Shown: positions 10,127 to 19,912, numbered from the stretch's first letter. The stretch is 64,000 nt of DNA from Flavobacterium gelatinilyticum (GCF_027111295.1 NZ_CP114287.1:5580001-5644000); one strand, 5' to 3'. The notes: a model not told the origin generated them from the letters alone. Numbers and translations are program-made.

Positions 10127-12124
10127 ATGAAAGCAAAATTTTGTACATACATAGCAATGATTCTTTTAATGGTATTAGGAGTTTCGTGTAGTGATGACTT
10201 TTTAGAAGATAAAAAGCAATATAAATATTATGATGCGGAATTCTTTAAAAGTGAAGAACGCGTTAATTGGTACGTTAATAATTTATATTTCGATTTTTTT
10301 GATGGTTATAAAACACCAACTGCAGTAGTTGTTGGTTCTTTTACAACAACTCAAACTTCCTATACGGAAGAAATAGGTGGAATTTCCGCAATGATTAATC
10401 CAAATATAACTTTAGAAAATGCACAGGACGGATCGGGTTATTATGGAAAAACTTTAGTTGAAAATCCTGCTAATGACCCATATAACAGAATTAGAGATTG
10501 TAATGTTATGTTGGAAAGAATTGATGTTGATGGAGCTAATTTAGATCAAACGTTTCGTGATCAGATTAAAGGGCAAATGTATTATTTACGTGCTATACAA
10601 TATTTTGATTTAATGCGTACATTTGGAGGTGTTCCAATTATAACAGCTGTTCAAACTCCTTCTAAAGATGATCCTTCAATAAAAATACCAAGAGCTACAG
10701 TAACTGAATTAGTAAAACAAATCACTGATGATCTTGATTTAGCTGCGAGTTTGTTACCAAGAAAATGGTCAGCGACTGATTATGGTCGTTTTACCAAAGG
10801 TGCAGCACTAGCTCAAAAAGCACGTGTTTTACTAACTTATGCCAGTCCGTTATTTAATAAAAGCTGGGATTCATCAACAGAACGTTGGGATGCTGCTCTA
10901 GCGGCGGGATTAGCTGCAGAAACAGAATTAACTGCTGCAGGACATGGTTTATATGGAAACTCAGCATCAGATTGGGAAAAAATGTTTTACGTAAATGATA
11001 ATGCATTTCATCCAGAAGCAATAACAGTTAAGCTTTTGGCAAGCAGCAGTACAGTTGCACCTTCTTTACAGTCCAATAACTCATGGGAGAGATCAATTCG
11101 ATTAGCAAGCCAGGGTGGACAAGGAAGTGGTGGAGTTAAAGCTCCAAAAGGTATGATAGATTTATTTCCTATGAGTAACGGAAAAAGACCTACTACTGCT
11201 AATAATTATGATCCATTCTTGTTTTTTAAAGATCGTGACCCGCGTTTTTATAGAACGTTCGGATTTTCAGGAAGCTACTGGTCTTATAATAACAGCTTGC
11301 CTACAGCTGCAGCAACTACCGTTTGGGCATATCGCTGGTCAACAAATGCTGGCAATGGTGTAGCTTTTAGTATGGGTAATGATGTATCTAGCCCGGCATT
11401 TATCCGTAAAATGTCAAGTCCTCTAGTAAGTAATTCTGCTAACTTTCAGGTTTCAGGAACGGATATTATGGAATATCGTTTTGCAGAGTTAGTATTGAAC
11501 ATTGCAGAATGTTATGCTGCCAAAGGCGAAATTGGGAATACTATAGCTTATTTAGCGAAAATTCGTAAGCGAGTTGGAATTGCTGCGACTGATAATTATG
11601 GAATAGGTACATTGGCAGATAAATATGCAGCTCTTGAAGCTTGTCTATATGAGCGTAGAGTTGAGTTAGCTTATGAAGGAAAACGTTTTTGGGACGTGCA
11701 AAGATGGATGCTTTATAGTGATGATGCTTCAATAAACGATGCAACAAATACTAAACTGGGTATTCCGGTAATAAATGGGACTCAGCGTATAGGGAATTAT
11801 TTACACTATAAAAATGGAACTAGTCCTTCAGGTACGGATCCTTTAGCAGCCGCTCGTGCTTCTATTTCTGTTAATCCTGATGCAGCAGACTTTCAAACTC
11901 AAATCAATGCTTTAGCAGCTTTTTATACTAATAATTTTGAATTGCGTTCTCCTCCAACACCTATGGATAATGTTAGTAGTGTAGCGACTCCAATTTTATG
12001 GAGATCAAATTACTATATCATGGGACTTAATCAAAGCGCTTTGGTTGGTAATCCTTGGTTAACACAAACTATAGGCTGGAAAGATGGAAACGGGGCTGCT
12101 GGAACTTATAACTACCAAGAATAA
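10127..12124 (+). CDS. SusD/RagB-like surface glycan-binding lipoprotein
   Basis: Surface lipoprotein that captures glycan and closes over the SusC barrel. The lipobox LGVSC places the lipidated Cys at residue 21, followed by SDDFLED, typical of SusD. Family hallmarks include the N-terminal NCNVMLERID-type helix (RDCNVMLERIDV), YYLRAIQYFDLMRTFGGVPI, KGAALAQKARVLLTYASPLFN and the C-terminal RRVELAYEGKRFWDVQRWM. At 665 residues it is somewhat long for the family. It is followed by a strong hairpin terminator, so susCD probably ends as a two-gene transcript. Confidence 0.95.
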   Translation: MKAKFCTYIAMILLMVLGVSCSDDFLEDKKQYKYYDAEFFKSEERVNWYVNNLYFDFFDGYKTPTAVVVGSFTTTQTSYTEEIGGISAMINPNITLENAQDGSGYYGKTLVENPANDPYNRIRDCNVMLERIDVDGANLDQTFRDQIKGQMYYLRAIQYFDLMRTFGGVPIITAVQTPSKDDPSIKIPRATVTELVKQITDDLDLAASLLPRKWSATDYGRFTKGAALAQKARVLLTYASPLFNKSWDSSTERWDAALAAGLAAETELTAAGHGLYGNSASDWEKMFYVNDNAFHPEAITVKLLASSSTVAPSLQSNNSWERSIRLASQGGQGSGGVKAPKGMIDLFPMSNGKRPTTANNYDPFLFFKDRDPRFYRTFGFSGSYWSYNNSLPTAAATTVWAYRWSTNAGNGVAFSMGNDVSSPAFIRKMSSPLVSNSANFQVSGTDIMEYRFAELVLNIAECYAAKGEIGNTIAYLAKIRKRVGIAATDNYGIGTLADKYAALEACLYERRVELAYEGKRFWDVQRWMLYSDDASINDATNTKLGIPVINGTQRIGNYLHYKNGTSPSGTDPLAAARASISVNPDAADFQTQINALAAFYTNNFELRSPPTPMDNVSSVATPILWRSNYYIMGLNQSALVGNPWLTQTIGWKDGNGAAGTYNYQE

Positions 12125-12175
12125 TCCTAATAAAGGCCTCAATCTTTATTAAAAACAAATAGAATTAACGACAAT

Positions 12176-12213
12176 ATCACCTGTATTCTTCAAAAGATAC
12201 AGGTGATTTGTTT
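12176..12213 (+). terminator. Hairpin terminator after susD
   Basis: A perfect 11-bp stem, ATCACCTGTAT (12176-12186) with ATACAGGTGAT (12197-12207), 10-base loop, followed by TTTGTTT. A weaker hairpin with AATAAAG/CTTTATT arms lies just upstream near 12129-12150. The next gene starts 30 bases later. Confidence 0.8.
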
Positions 12214-12242
12214 AAAAAGAATTACCAAAAGTCAAAATTAAC

Positions 12243-13952
12243 ATGAAAAATTCCGCATTATTTATCGCATCTCTGCTTTTTTTAGGAAGCGCAAAGTGTT
12301 TTGCCCAATATCCTAAGATAAGTCCTGAGGTTCAGGCGCAGGAAAAAAAGATTAAAGAAGAAGCTCAAAGACTTTCTGATGAAGCTTGGGAAAAAGCTTT
12401 AGTGGTTATTGAAGAAGAAGCAAGACATGGAAAACCATATATTCCTTGGGCTGCAAGACCAACCGACTTACCTCAGGCTGAAATTCCGGCTTTCCCGGGA
12501 GCTGAAGGAGGAGGCATGTACACCTTTGGAGGCCGTGGCGGAAAAGTGTATACGGTAACAAGTTTAGAAGACCGCGGACCTGGAACTTTACGCGAAGCCT
12601 GCGAACAAGGAGGAGCGAGAATAGTGGTATTTAATGTTGCCGGAATTATCAGATTAAAAAGTCCGTTAATTATTCGTGCACCTTACATCACAATTGCAGG
12701 ACAGACTGCTCCCGGAGATGGTATTTGTATCGCCGGAGAATCAACTTGGATTGATACGCATGATGTAATTATCAGACATGTACGTTTCCGTCGTGGAGAA
12801 ACTTTCGTTGGGCGTCGTGATGACGCAATTGGAGGAAATCCTGTTGGAAATATTATGATCGACCACGTTTCTGCAACTTGGGGATTAGACGAAAATATGT
12901 CAATCTACAGACACATGTACAACCCAGGACCAGGATATCCGGATATTAAAGTTGGAACGGTTAATATTACAATCCAAAACAGTTTATTCGGAGAAGCTTT
13001 AGATACTTACAATCACGCTTTCGGAAGTACTTTAGGTGGTGAAAATTGTTCTTTTATGAGAAATATGTGGGCTAACAATGCAGGAAGAAATCCTTCTATT
13101 GGCTGGAACGGAATCTTCAACTTTGTAAACAATGTAGTTTTCAACTGGTACAACAGATCTACAGATGGCGGCGATTACACGGCTAATTATAACATCATCA
13201 ACAACTTTTACAAACCAGGTCCAGTAACCGATTTAACACAGCCAATCAGCTATAGAATCTTAAAACCGGAATCAGGAAGAAGCAAACTGCCTTACATGGT
13301 TTTTGGTAGAGCTTACGTAAACGGAAACGTAGTTAATGGAAACGAAAAAGTAACTAAAGACAACTGGGACGGAGGTATTCAAATCGAAAACAAAAAAGGC
13401 GAATTAATGTCTTACGAAGAAGCAAAAGATTACTTCGCTAAAATGAAATCAGACAAACCTTTCCCAATGCCTTGGTTCAATAAATTCATGACAGCTGAAG
13501 AATCTTATGAATTCGTACTTAAAAATGTTGGAGCAACTTTGCCAATTAGAGATAAAGTTGACGAAAGAATCGTAAGAACAGTAAAAACCGGAGTTCCGGA
13601 ATATGCAAAAGGATTAGAGAAAAAGACTTTCTACCAATTCGAACACAGACGTTTACCGATGGATTCGTATAAAAAAGGAATCATTACAGATATTTCTCAA
13701 GTTGGAGGATATCCGGAATACAAAGGAAAACCTTATGTAGACACAGACAAAGACGGTATGCCGGATGCTTGGGAGAAAAAATACGGTTTAAACCCGAATG
13801 ACCCATCAGATGCTCAAGGAGACTTAAACGGAGACGGTTACTCAAATATTGAAGATTACATCAACGGTGTAAATCCTGCAATAAAAGTTAACTGGAAAGA
13901 TTTAGCTAATAACAAAGAAACATTAGTTAGACCGCTGTTAGATTTAAAATAG
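12243..13952 (+). CDS. Pectate lyase, PL1 (first of a paralogous pair)
   Basis: Secreted polygalacturonate lyase of 569 residues. The signal peptide ends at KCFAQ; an N-terminal helical segment (about 25-75, rich in Glu and Lys) precedes the beta-helix, which begins at IPAFPGAEGGGMYTFGG. Conserved elements are GGRGGKVYTVTSLED, the DHVSATWGLDEN block, the HAFGSTLGG region, NNAGRNPSIGW containing the likely catalytic Arg, and WYNRSTDGGDY. The C-terminus has Asp-rich loops DTDKDGMPDAWEKKYGLNPN and DLNGDGYSN, resembling calcium-binding dockerin/TSP3 loops. It is clearly paralogous to the gene at 14900, with the same architecture and nearly the same length. The DUF3826 gene stands between them. 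Confidence 0.94.
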   Translation: MKNSALFIASLLFLGSAKCFAQYPKISPEVQAQEKKIKEEAQRLSDEAWEKALVVIEEEARHGKPYIPWAARPTDLPQAEIPAFPGAEGGGMYTFGGRGGKVYTVTSLEDRGPGTLREACEQGGARIVVFNVAGIIRLKSPLIIRAPYITIAGQTAPGDGICIAGESTWIDTHDVIIRHVRFRRGETFVGRRDDAIGGNPVGNIMIDHVSATWGLDENMSIYRHMYNPGPGYPDIKVGTVNITIQNSLFGEALDTYNHAFGSTLGGENCSFMRNMWANNAGRNPSIGWNGIFNFVNNVVFNWYNRSTDGGDYTANYNIINNFYKPGPVTDLTQPISYRILKPESGRSKLPYMVFGRAYVNGNVVNGNEKVTKDNWDGGIQIENKKGELMSYEEAKDYFAKMKSDKPFPMPWFNKFMTAEESYEFVLKNVGATLPIRDKVDERIVRTVKTGVPEYAKGLEKKTFYQFEHRRLPMDSYKKGIITDISQVGGYPEYKGKPYVDTDKDGMPDAWEKKYGLNPNDPSDAQGDLNGDGYSNIEDYINGVNPAIKVNWKDLANNKETLVRPLLDLK

Positions 13953-14015
13953 GAACAATTTTTGAAAAGATAGAAAGAGCTGCGAATTATTTTTTTCGCG
14001 AAAGCTGAAAAATTG

Positions 14016-14092
14016 CTCGCAAAGACGCAAAGACGCAAGGCTTGTTTAAAAAAGTGAATGCAAAAAACTTTGCGTCTTAGCGACTTTGCGAG
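14016..14092. repeat. Inverted repeat, CTCGCAAAGACGCAAAG type
   Basis: The left arm begins CTCGCAAAGACGCAAAGACG (14016) and the right arm ends CTTTGCGTCTTAGCGACTTTGCGAG (ending 14092). It lies between PL1 and DUF3826. Related half-elements flank the genes near 49023 and 51560-51672. Confidence 0.65.
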
Positions 14093-14133
14093 ATTAAAAA
14101 GAAAGCACCTTTAAATTTTAAAAAAGTAAAATC

Positions 14134-14808
14134 ATGAGACTAAATAAAATAAACGCAGGCTTATTATCAATCGTTTTCGCATTTTCAACTTTAAATGCGC
14201 AGCAACATTTAGATCCTGAATATATCAAAGTTACAAACGAAAGAGCTGCTAAAATCGTTGTAAAATTAGATTTGAAAAATGATGCAAAAGAAAAAGCAGT
14301 TTCAAATATAATAGCGCAGCAATTCAGAGATTTAACGGAAATCCAGGACGGAAGAGATGCTGAAATCAAAAAAGTAAAAGAAGATACTTCGTTAGCCAAA
14401 GAAAAACAAAACGAAAAAATTGACAAACTGAAAGCAAATGCGGACAAGTCAATTGCAAAATTACATAAATCTTATCTTAAAAAATTAGGTAAAGAATTAC
14501 CAGAAGAAAAAATTACTGAAGTTAAAGACGGAATGACGTATGGCGTATTGCCAATTACAGTTGTTGCTTATAATGACATGCTTCCAAATTTAACTACAGA
14601 ACAAAAAGAGTATATCTACAAAGCTTTAGTTGAAGCGAGAGAACACGCAATGGACGCTGGTTCATCTAAAGAAAAACACGGCTGGTTTGGTAAATACAAA
14701 GGAAGAATCAACAACTATTTATCAAAACAAGGTTACGATCTAAACAAAGAAAGTAAAGACTGGCACGAACGTGTTGAACAAAGAGAAAAAGCCAAATCAG
14801 GCCAATAA
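14134..14808 (+). CDS. DUF3826 secreted protein
   Basis: Function unknown; DUF3826 proteins recur beside pectate lyases in Bacteroidota pectin loci. The 224-residue protein has a signal peptide ending LNAQ (cleavage before Gln), then a mostly helical, highly charged sequence. A Lys/Glu-rich segment (about 75-115) has coiled-coil character. The C-terminal half carries the recognisable block KDGMTYGVLPITVVAYNDML, then LTTEQKEYIYKALVEAREHAMDAGSSKEKHGWFGKYKGRI (quoted here as a continuous region at about 155-195). No catalytic motif was recognised. Its place between two paralogous PL1 genes suggests an accessory role, for instance folding, binding or inhibition of those lyases; this is inference. 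Confidence 0.8.
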   Translation: MRLNKINAGLLSIVFAFSTLNAQQHLDPEYIKVTNERAAKIVVKLDLKNDAKEKAVSNIIAQQFRDLTEIQDGRDAEIKKVKEDTSLAKEKQNEKIDKLKANADKSIAKLHKSYLKKLGKELPEEKITEVKDGMTYGVLPITVVAYNDMLPNLTTEQKEYIYKALVEAREHAMDAGSSKEKHGWFGKYKGRINNYLSKQGYDLNKESKDWHERVEQREKAKSGQ

Positions 14809-14818
14809 ACAGTTCTCA

Positions 14819-14857
14819 GTAATTAGTGAAGAGTGATTAGCACTATTCACTAATTAC
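14819..14857. repeat. Perfect 12-bp inverted repeat
   Basis: GTAATTAGTGAA (14819-14830) pairs with TTCACTAATTAC (14846-14857), starting 10 bases after the DUF3826 stop. A degenerate version (TAGTAATTAGTGAAAAGT) follows the GH140 stop near 21577. It could act as a terminator-like or RNA-processing hairpin, but no U-run follows. Confidence 0.65.
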
Positions 14858-14899
14858 TCTTTACTAATCACTAACTACTAACTACCAAGAACCCAACAA

Positions 14900-16606
14900 A
14901 TGCAAAATATTTTTCCCAACCGTACTTTAAAGAAAACATTACTGGCATTTTCATTCTGTTCACTTGTATCGTCAGCATATGCCCAATATCCGGTAATTCC
15001 AAAAGATGTTCAGGCAAAAGCAGATGCTATTCTAGCGGATGAAGAAACAAGATTGAGCGAAATATGGAATGCTAATCTTCATATAATCAAAGAAGAAGCA
15101 AAACAAGGAAAACCTTATTTACCTTGGGCTTCTTACCCAAAAGATTTTGTTTTTGCTGATATTCCTGCTTTTCCAGGTGCCGAAGGAGGAGGAGCGTACA
15201 CACAAGGCGGACGTGGCGGAAAAATATTCGTAGTTACTAGTTTAGAAGACAGCGGTAAAGGAACTTTCCGTGAAGCTTGCGAAGCAGTTGGAGCGAGAAC
15301 AATCGTTTTTAATGTTTCGGGAATTATTCACTTAAAAAAGAGAATCAGCATGCGTGCGCCTTACGTAACCATTGCTGGGCAAACTGCTCCTGGAGACGGA
15401 ATTTGTATCGCAGGAGAAACTTTAGAAATTGACACACACGACGTTATTATCAGACACATGCGTTTTAGGCGTGGTGCGACGGAAGTAACCAGAAGAGATG
15501 ACGCTCTTGGAGGAAATCCAATGGGAAATATTATTGTAGACCATTGCTCAATCAGCTGGGGATTAGACGAAAATATTTCTTTATACAGACATCAATTTGC
15601 AGCGAATGCAAAATCGAAATTGGAGAAATTGCCGGCTTGCAACATCACAATTCAGAACACGATTTCATCAGAAGGTTTAGATACTTATAATCATGCATTT
15701 GGAAGTACAATTGGCGGATTAAATAGTACTTTTATGCGTAATTTATGGGCCGACAACATTTCTAGAAATGCTTCTATCGGAATGTATGGCGACTTTAATT
15801 TTGTCAATAACGTAGTATTTAATTGGTGGAATCGTACCTTAGATGGCGGAGATTACCGTTCGATGTTAAACATCATCAATAATTATTTTAAACCAGGTCC
15901 AATAACGCCGGCAGATCAGCCTATTGCACACAGAATTGTAAAGCCTGAGTCTGGATATATTGAGCCAAAACAATATGGAAGAGCGTATGTTTCAGGAAAT
16001 TTCATTGTAGGTTCTCCTGAAGTTACAGCAGATAACTGGAATGGCGGCGTACAATTGGAAAATCTTCCAGAAGCAGAAACAAAAGAGTTTTTAGCAGCAA
16101 TCAAACAGCCAAAACCATTCTCAATGCCTGAATTCAAAATTATGAAAGCAGAAGAAGCGTATGATTTTGTTTTAGCGAATGTTGGAGCGACAATACCAAA
16201 AAGAGATGCTGTTGATGAAAGAATTTTGAAACAGGTTCGCACAGGAAAAATTGAAGTGAAAGATGGTTTAGAAAACTCAATCGGAAAAGAATTCGTTAAA
16301 AGAAGATTACCTGCAGATTCTTACAAAAAAGGAATCATCACGCATCCGGATCAAGTTGGCGGCTATCCAACTTACAAAGGAAAAGCTTATAAAGATTCTG
16401 ATAATGATGGAATTCCAGATGCTTGGGAGAAAAAATACGGTTTAAATCCAAATGACGCTTCAGATGCCAATAAAGATTTAAACGGAGACGGTTATACAAA
16501 CATCGAAAAGTATTTTAACGGAATCGATCCAACAAGTAAAGTTGATTGGACGAAAATCGATAATAACAACGATACGTTGGCTAAATTAAAGTCATTAGTA
16601 CAATAA
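14900..16606 (+). CDS. Pectate lyase, PL1 (second of the pair)
   Basis: Secreted polygalacturonate lyase of 568 residues with the same layout as the gene at 12243: signal peptide ending AYAQ, short helical N-terminal segment, beta-helix from IPAFPGAEGGGAYTQGG, DHCSISWGLDEN block, DNISRNASIGM with the likely catalytic Arg, WWNRTLDGGDY, and an Asp-rich tail DSDNDGIPDAWEKKYGLNPN plus DLNGDGYTN. The two copies differ mainly in loops over the middle of the beta-helix (for example the stretch after ENISLYRHQ), where substrate specificity is likely set. The ATG at 14900 gives a slightly long n-region (MQNIFPNRTLKKTLLAF); no better start is visible. Confidence 0.94.
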   Translation: MQNIFPNRTLKKTLLAFSFCSLVSSAYAQYPVIPKDVQAKADAILADEETRLSEIWNANLHIIKEEAKQGKPYLPWASYPKDFVFADIPAFPGAEGGGAYTQGGRGGKIFVVTSLEDSGKGTFREACEAVGARTIVFNVSGIIHLKKRISMRAPYVTIAGQTAPGDGICIAGETLEIDTHDVIIRHMRFRRGATEVTRRDDALGGNPMGNIIVDHCSISWGLDENISLYRHQFAANAKSKLEKLPACNITIQNTISSEGLDTYNHAFGSTIGGLNSTFMRNLWADNISRNASIGMYGDFNFVNNVVFNWWNRTLDGGDYRSMLNIINNYFKPGPITPADQPIAHRIVKPESGYIEPKQYGRAYVSGNFIVGSPEVTADNWNGGVQLENLPEAETKEFLAAIKQPKPFSMPEFKIMKAEEAYDFVLANVGATIPKRDAVDERILKQVRTGKIEVKDGLENSIGKEFVKRRLPADSYKKGIITHPDQVGGYPTYKGKAYKDSDNDGIPDAWEKKYGLNPNDASDANKDLNGDGYTNIEKYFNGIDPTSKVDWTKIDNNNDTLAKLKSLVQ

Positions 16607-16620
16607 TTTTTTTTACATAT

Positions 16621-16732
16621 CCTAACAGGTTTTCAAAACCTGTTAGGTATCTATAATTATAAGGTTAGAATTAATTTCGATTATATAATTTCGAAAAATA
16701 ATAATGCCTAACAGGTTTGGAAACCTGTTAGG
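16621..16732. repeat. Two copies of the CCTAACAGG palindrome (family A)
   Basis: Copies at 16621-16647 and 16707-16732 have arms CCTAACAGGTTT and AAACCTGTTAGG around a short centre. They flank the 59-base middle of the gap between PL1 and the next gene. Other family A copies: 24690-24716, 36941-36968, 57069-57095, 57212-57238. Confidence 0.85.
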
Positions 16733-16754
16733 ATAAATCACAAAATATTTTAAA

Positions 16755-19700
16755 GTGAACTCCAAGAAACTAAAAAATATTGCTTCTTTCAAAAACACAT
16801 TGTTCTTAATGTGCTTTGCTTTGTCGTTTAGTACAAGCATCACTGCCCAAAACACTTTCCCTGACATTGTAAAAACAAAAGAAGGAAAACTTTCTTTTAC
16901 GACAGACAATCAAGGAAACCAGATTCCTGATTTTTCTTTTGCAGGATATAGAAATTCTGAAGTTGCAATTCCGAATCTGGAAAATAAGATTTTTGTTTCC
17001 AAACAAGAAGAAGATGCCACGCAGAAGATCCAAAATGCAATCGATTATGTAAGCGCATTAAAACCAGACAAATCAGGTTTTCGTGGAGCAGTTCTTTTAG
17101 ATAAAGGAATTTTCAAAGTAAGCGGAACATTATACATCAGAAAATCGGGTGTTGTTTTACGAGGAAGTGGAAATGCTGAAAACGGAACTGTCCTTTTAGG
17201 AACAGGTTTAGAAAGAGAAGCTTTGATTCGAATTTTAGGTGTAAACGATAAAGTGTATAAAGATACTTTCGAATTTAATAACGCTTACACACCACTTGGA
17301 ACTCAGAAAATCCAATTAAAAAACGCTTCGAAATTAAAAGTTTCTGATGAAATTGAAATCAGCAAACCTTTGACAGATAATTTCATTAAAGAAGTAAACA
17401 TGCAGGATTTTGGCGGAGAAACTTCTTGGATTGGATGGAAAAAAGGCGCTTGGGATATGACTTGGAATAGAGTTGTAACCAAAATCAACGGAAATGAAGT
17501 TACATTGAATGCTCCAATAACAATGTCATTAGATGATGTTTTCGGAGTTTCAAAAGTTACGGTTTATTCATGGCCGGGAAGAGTTGAAAATGCTGGAGTT
17601 GAAAACATCTTGATTAAATCAACTTTTAATGCTTCAAACGCAAAAGACGAAGAACACAGATGGCAGGCAATTAGTATTGAAAACACTAGAAATACTTGGG
17701 TAAAACAAGTTAATTTCAAACATTTTGCAGGCGGCGCTGTTACGATTTTAAAAACAAGTCAGCAGATTACAGTTGAAGATTGTATCGCGACTGAACCTAT
17801 TTCAGAAATTGCGTCATTCAGAAGACATACATTTTATACAGAAGGTCAGCAGACGCTTTTCCAACGATGTTATTCAGAATTTGGATATCATGATTTCGCT
17901 GTGGGAGGATTTGGAACAACAGGTCCAAATGCTTTTGTTCAGTGCGAATCACATCTTCCATTCAACAACAGTGGCGCAATCGGAAGCTGGGCAACCGGCG
18001 TTTTATTTGATATTGCTAATATCGACGGACAAGCATTGAGTTATAACAATAGAGAACAAGGTGGAAGAGGAGCAGGATGGACAGCAGCAAATTCTGTAAT
18101 CTGGGAATCTTCAGCTTCAAAAGTAGAATGTTACAGTCCGCCAACAGCTCAAAACTGGGCTTTTGGAGTTTGGGGACAATTTGGAGGAAACGGACATTGG
18201 AAAGATGTAAACGGACATATCAGCCCAAGAAGTTTATTCTACACGCAATTAGAAAGCAGATTAGGAAAACTTCCTTCACCTGCTTTTATTTACGATTTAG
18301 GTTCAGAACCATCTTCAAGTCCAACAATCGAAGTGGCGCAAGAATTGACTAAAGCTTCAGTTACAACCAAACAAAGCCTGCCAGAATGGATTGCAGAAGT
18401 TTCAAAACAAAACCCGATTAACATCAATAATTCAGGTTTAAAAAATGCAAATGATTTAAAAATTTCTTCTTCAATTAAAGCACAGAATAAATCAAAAGTT
18501 ATCACAGAAAATGGCTGGTTAACTTTTAACGGAAAAGTTATCGCTGGAAAACAAATGAATGTAGCGTGGTGGAGAGGTGATCTTACAGATGATTTCGTAA
18601 ACAAATCTTTACCGCATGTAACTCGTTTTGTACCAGGAAGAACAGGAAACGGATTAACAGACAGAGTTCAGGAAACAGTTGATTATTTAACTTCAAATAA
18701 TATTATCGCTTTAGAACACAATTACGGTTTGTGGTACGACCGCAGAATGGACGATCACGAACGTGTTAGAAGAATTGATGACGATACTTGGCCTCCGTTT
18801 TACGAACAGCCTTTTGCAAGAAGCGGAAAAGACTTTGCTTGGGATCATTTAAGCAAATATGATTTAACAAAATTCAATGATTGGTATTGGAGCCGTCTAG
18901 CACAATTTGCAACATTGGCGGAACCAAACGGACAAATGTTAATCAATCAGCAATATTTTCAGCACAATATTTTAGAAGCGGGAGCGCACTGGGCAAGTTC
19001 ACCTTGGCGTTCGGCTAATAACATCAACAACTCAGGATTTCCTGAGCCGCCACCTTACGCAGGAGACAAACGTATTTTTATGGCAGAACAGTTTTACGAT
19101 GTTACAAATGCTGATAGAAGAAAATTACACCAAGGTTTCATCAGAAAATCGTTCGAGAACTTTCAGGAAAACAGCAACGTAATTCAGCTAACAAGTGCCG
19201 AATATACAGGTCCGCTTCATTTTATGGAATTCTGGTTAGACGAAGCGCAAAAATGGAAAGACGAAACGGGTAAAAAAGGCTTAATCGGTTTAAGTGCAAC
19301 AAAAGACGTTCAGGACGCGATTTTAAATGATGCCAAAAGATTTAAAACAGTTGATGTAATCGACATTCGTTATTGGTATTACAAAGAAGACGGTTCGGCT
19401 TATGCTCCACAAGGAGGTGTTAATTTAGCACCAAGACAGCACGCCAGAAAATTAAAAACAGGAAAAGAAACGGATAATCAAGTCTATCGCGCCGTGAGAG
19501 AATACAGAGAAAAATATCCTGAAAAAGTGATTTTATATTCAACAGACGGTTCTTCTCGTTTCGGATGGCCCGCTTTGATGGGAGGAGCTTCAATGCCAAA
19601 TATTCCAAAAATCGAATTGCCTCAGTTTTATGCCGCTTTAAGCGAAATGAAATTAGTTGACGGAAATACGTTCTCAGATAATCTTTGGAAATTAGAAAAC

Positions 19701-19904
19701 AAAGGCAAAAGCTATCTTTTCTATCTGAAAAACGATCAAGATATTACAATTGATTTATCAAACGAAAAAGGAACATTTGAAGTATTTGCAATCAATGCTT
19801 CAAAAGGAAATATAACCAAAAAAGCCAACATCAGCGGAGGAAAACAAGTAACGATTCCACAAGCCGAAATAAAAGAAAAAGTGCTTTTTGTAATGAAGAA
19901 ATAA
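16755..19904 (+). CDS. Large two-part secreted protein: beta-helix lyase-like plus TIM-barrel-like domain
   Basis: The exact activity is not recognised. GTG at 16755 is the only usable start, because an in-frame stop occurs at 16734 with no ATG between; it gives a good signal peptide (MNSKKLKNIASFKNTLFLMC.. ending ITAQ). Residues about 35-520 look like a pectate-lyase-type right-handed beta-helix (RKSGVVLRGSGNAENGTVLLG; repeated EDCIAT, FQRCYSEFG, FVQCESHLP turns). Residues about 600-960 form a different domain, beginning WLTFNGKVIAGKQMNVAWWRG, with ITEHN-like motifs (IALEHNYGLWYDRR), many Trp and Tyr, and an acidic MEFWLDEAQKW segment, consistent with a glycosidase-like barrel. The layout recalls DUF4955/DUF6298-type proteins found in Bacteroidota pectin loci, but the name is from memory. 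It lies between PL1 and GH140. Confidence 0.75.
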   Translation: MNSKKLKNIASFKNTLFLMCFALSFSTSITAQNTFPDIVKTKEGKLSFTTDNQGNQIPDFSFAGYRNSEVAIPNLENKIFVSKQEEDATQKIQNAIDYVSALKPDKSGFRGAVLLDKGIFKVSGTLYIRKSGVVLRGSGNAENGTVLLGTGLEREALIRILGVNDKVYKDTFEFNNAYTPLGTQKIQLKNASKLKVSDEIEISKPLTDNFIKEVNMQDFGGETSWIGWKKGAWDMTWNRVVTKINGNEVTLNAPITMSLDDVFGVSKVTVYSWPGRVENAGVENILIKSTFNASNAKDEEHRWQAISIENTRNTWVKQVNFKHFAGGAVTILKTSQQITVEDCIATEPISEIASFRRHTFYTEGQQTLFQRCYSEFGYHDFAVGGFGTTGPNAFVQCESHLPFNNSGAIGSWATGVLFDIANIDGQALSYNNREQGGRGAGWTAANSVIWESSASKVECYSPPTAQNWAFGVWGQFGGNGHWKDVNGHISPRSLFYTQLESRLGKLPSPAFIYDLGSEPSSSPTIEVAQELTKASVTTKQSLPEWIAEVSKQNPININNSGLKNANDLKISSSIKAQNKSKVITENGWLTFNGKVIAGKQMNVAWWRGDLTDDFVNKSLPHVTRFVPGRTGNGLTDRVQETVDYLTSNNIIALEHNYGLWYDRRMDDHERVRRIDDDTWPPFYEQPFARSGKDFAWDHLSKYDLTKFNDWYWSRLAQFATLAEPNGQMLINQQYFQHNILEAGAHWASSPWRSANNINNSGFPEPPPYAGDKRIFMAEQFYDVTNADRRKLHQGFIRKSFENFQENSNVIQLTSAEYTGPLHFMEFWLDEAQKWKDETGKKGLIGLSATKDVQDAILNDAKRFKTVDVIDIRYWYYKEDGSAYAPQGGVNLAPRQHARKLKTGKETDNQVYRAVREYREKYPEKVILYSTDGSSRFGWPALMGGASMPNIPKIELPQFYAALSEMKLVDGNTFSDNLWKLENKGKSYLFYLKNDQDITIDLSNEKGTFEVFAINASKGNITKKANISGGKQVTIPQAEIKEKVLFVMKK

Positions 19905-19912
19905 TTTGCCAC

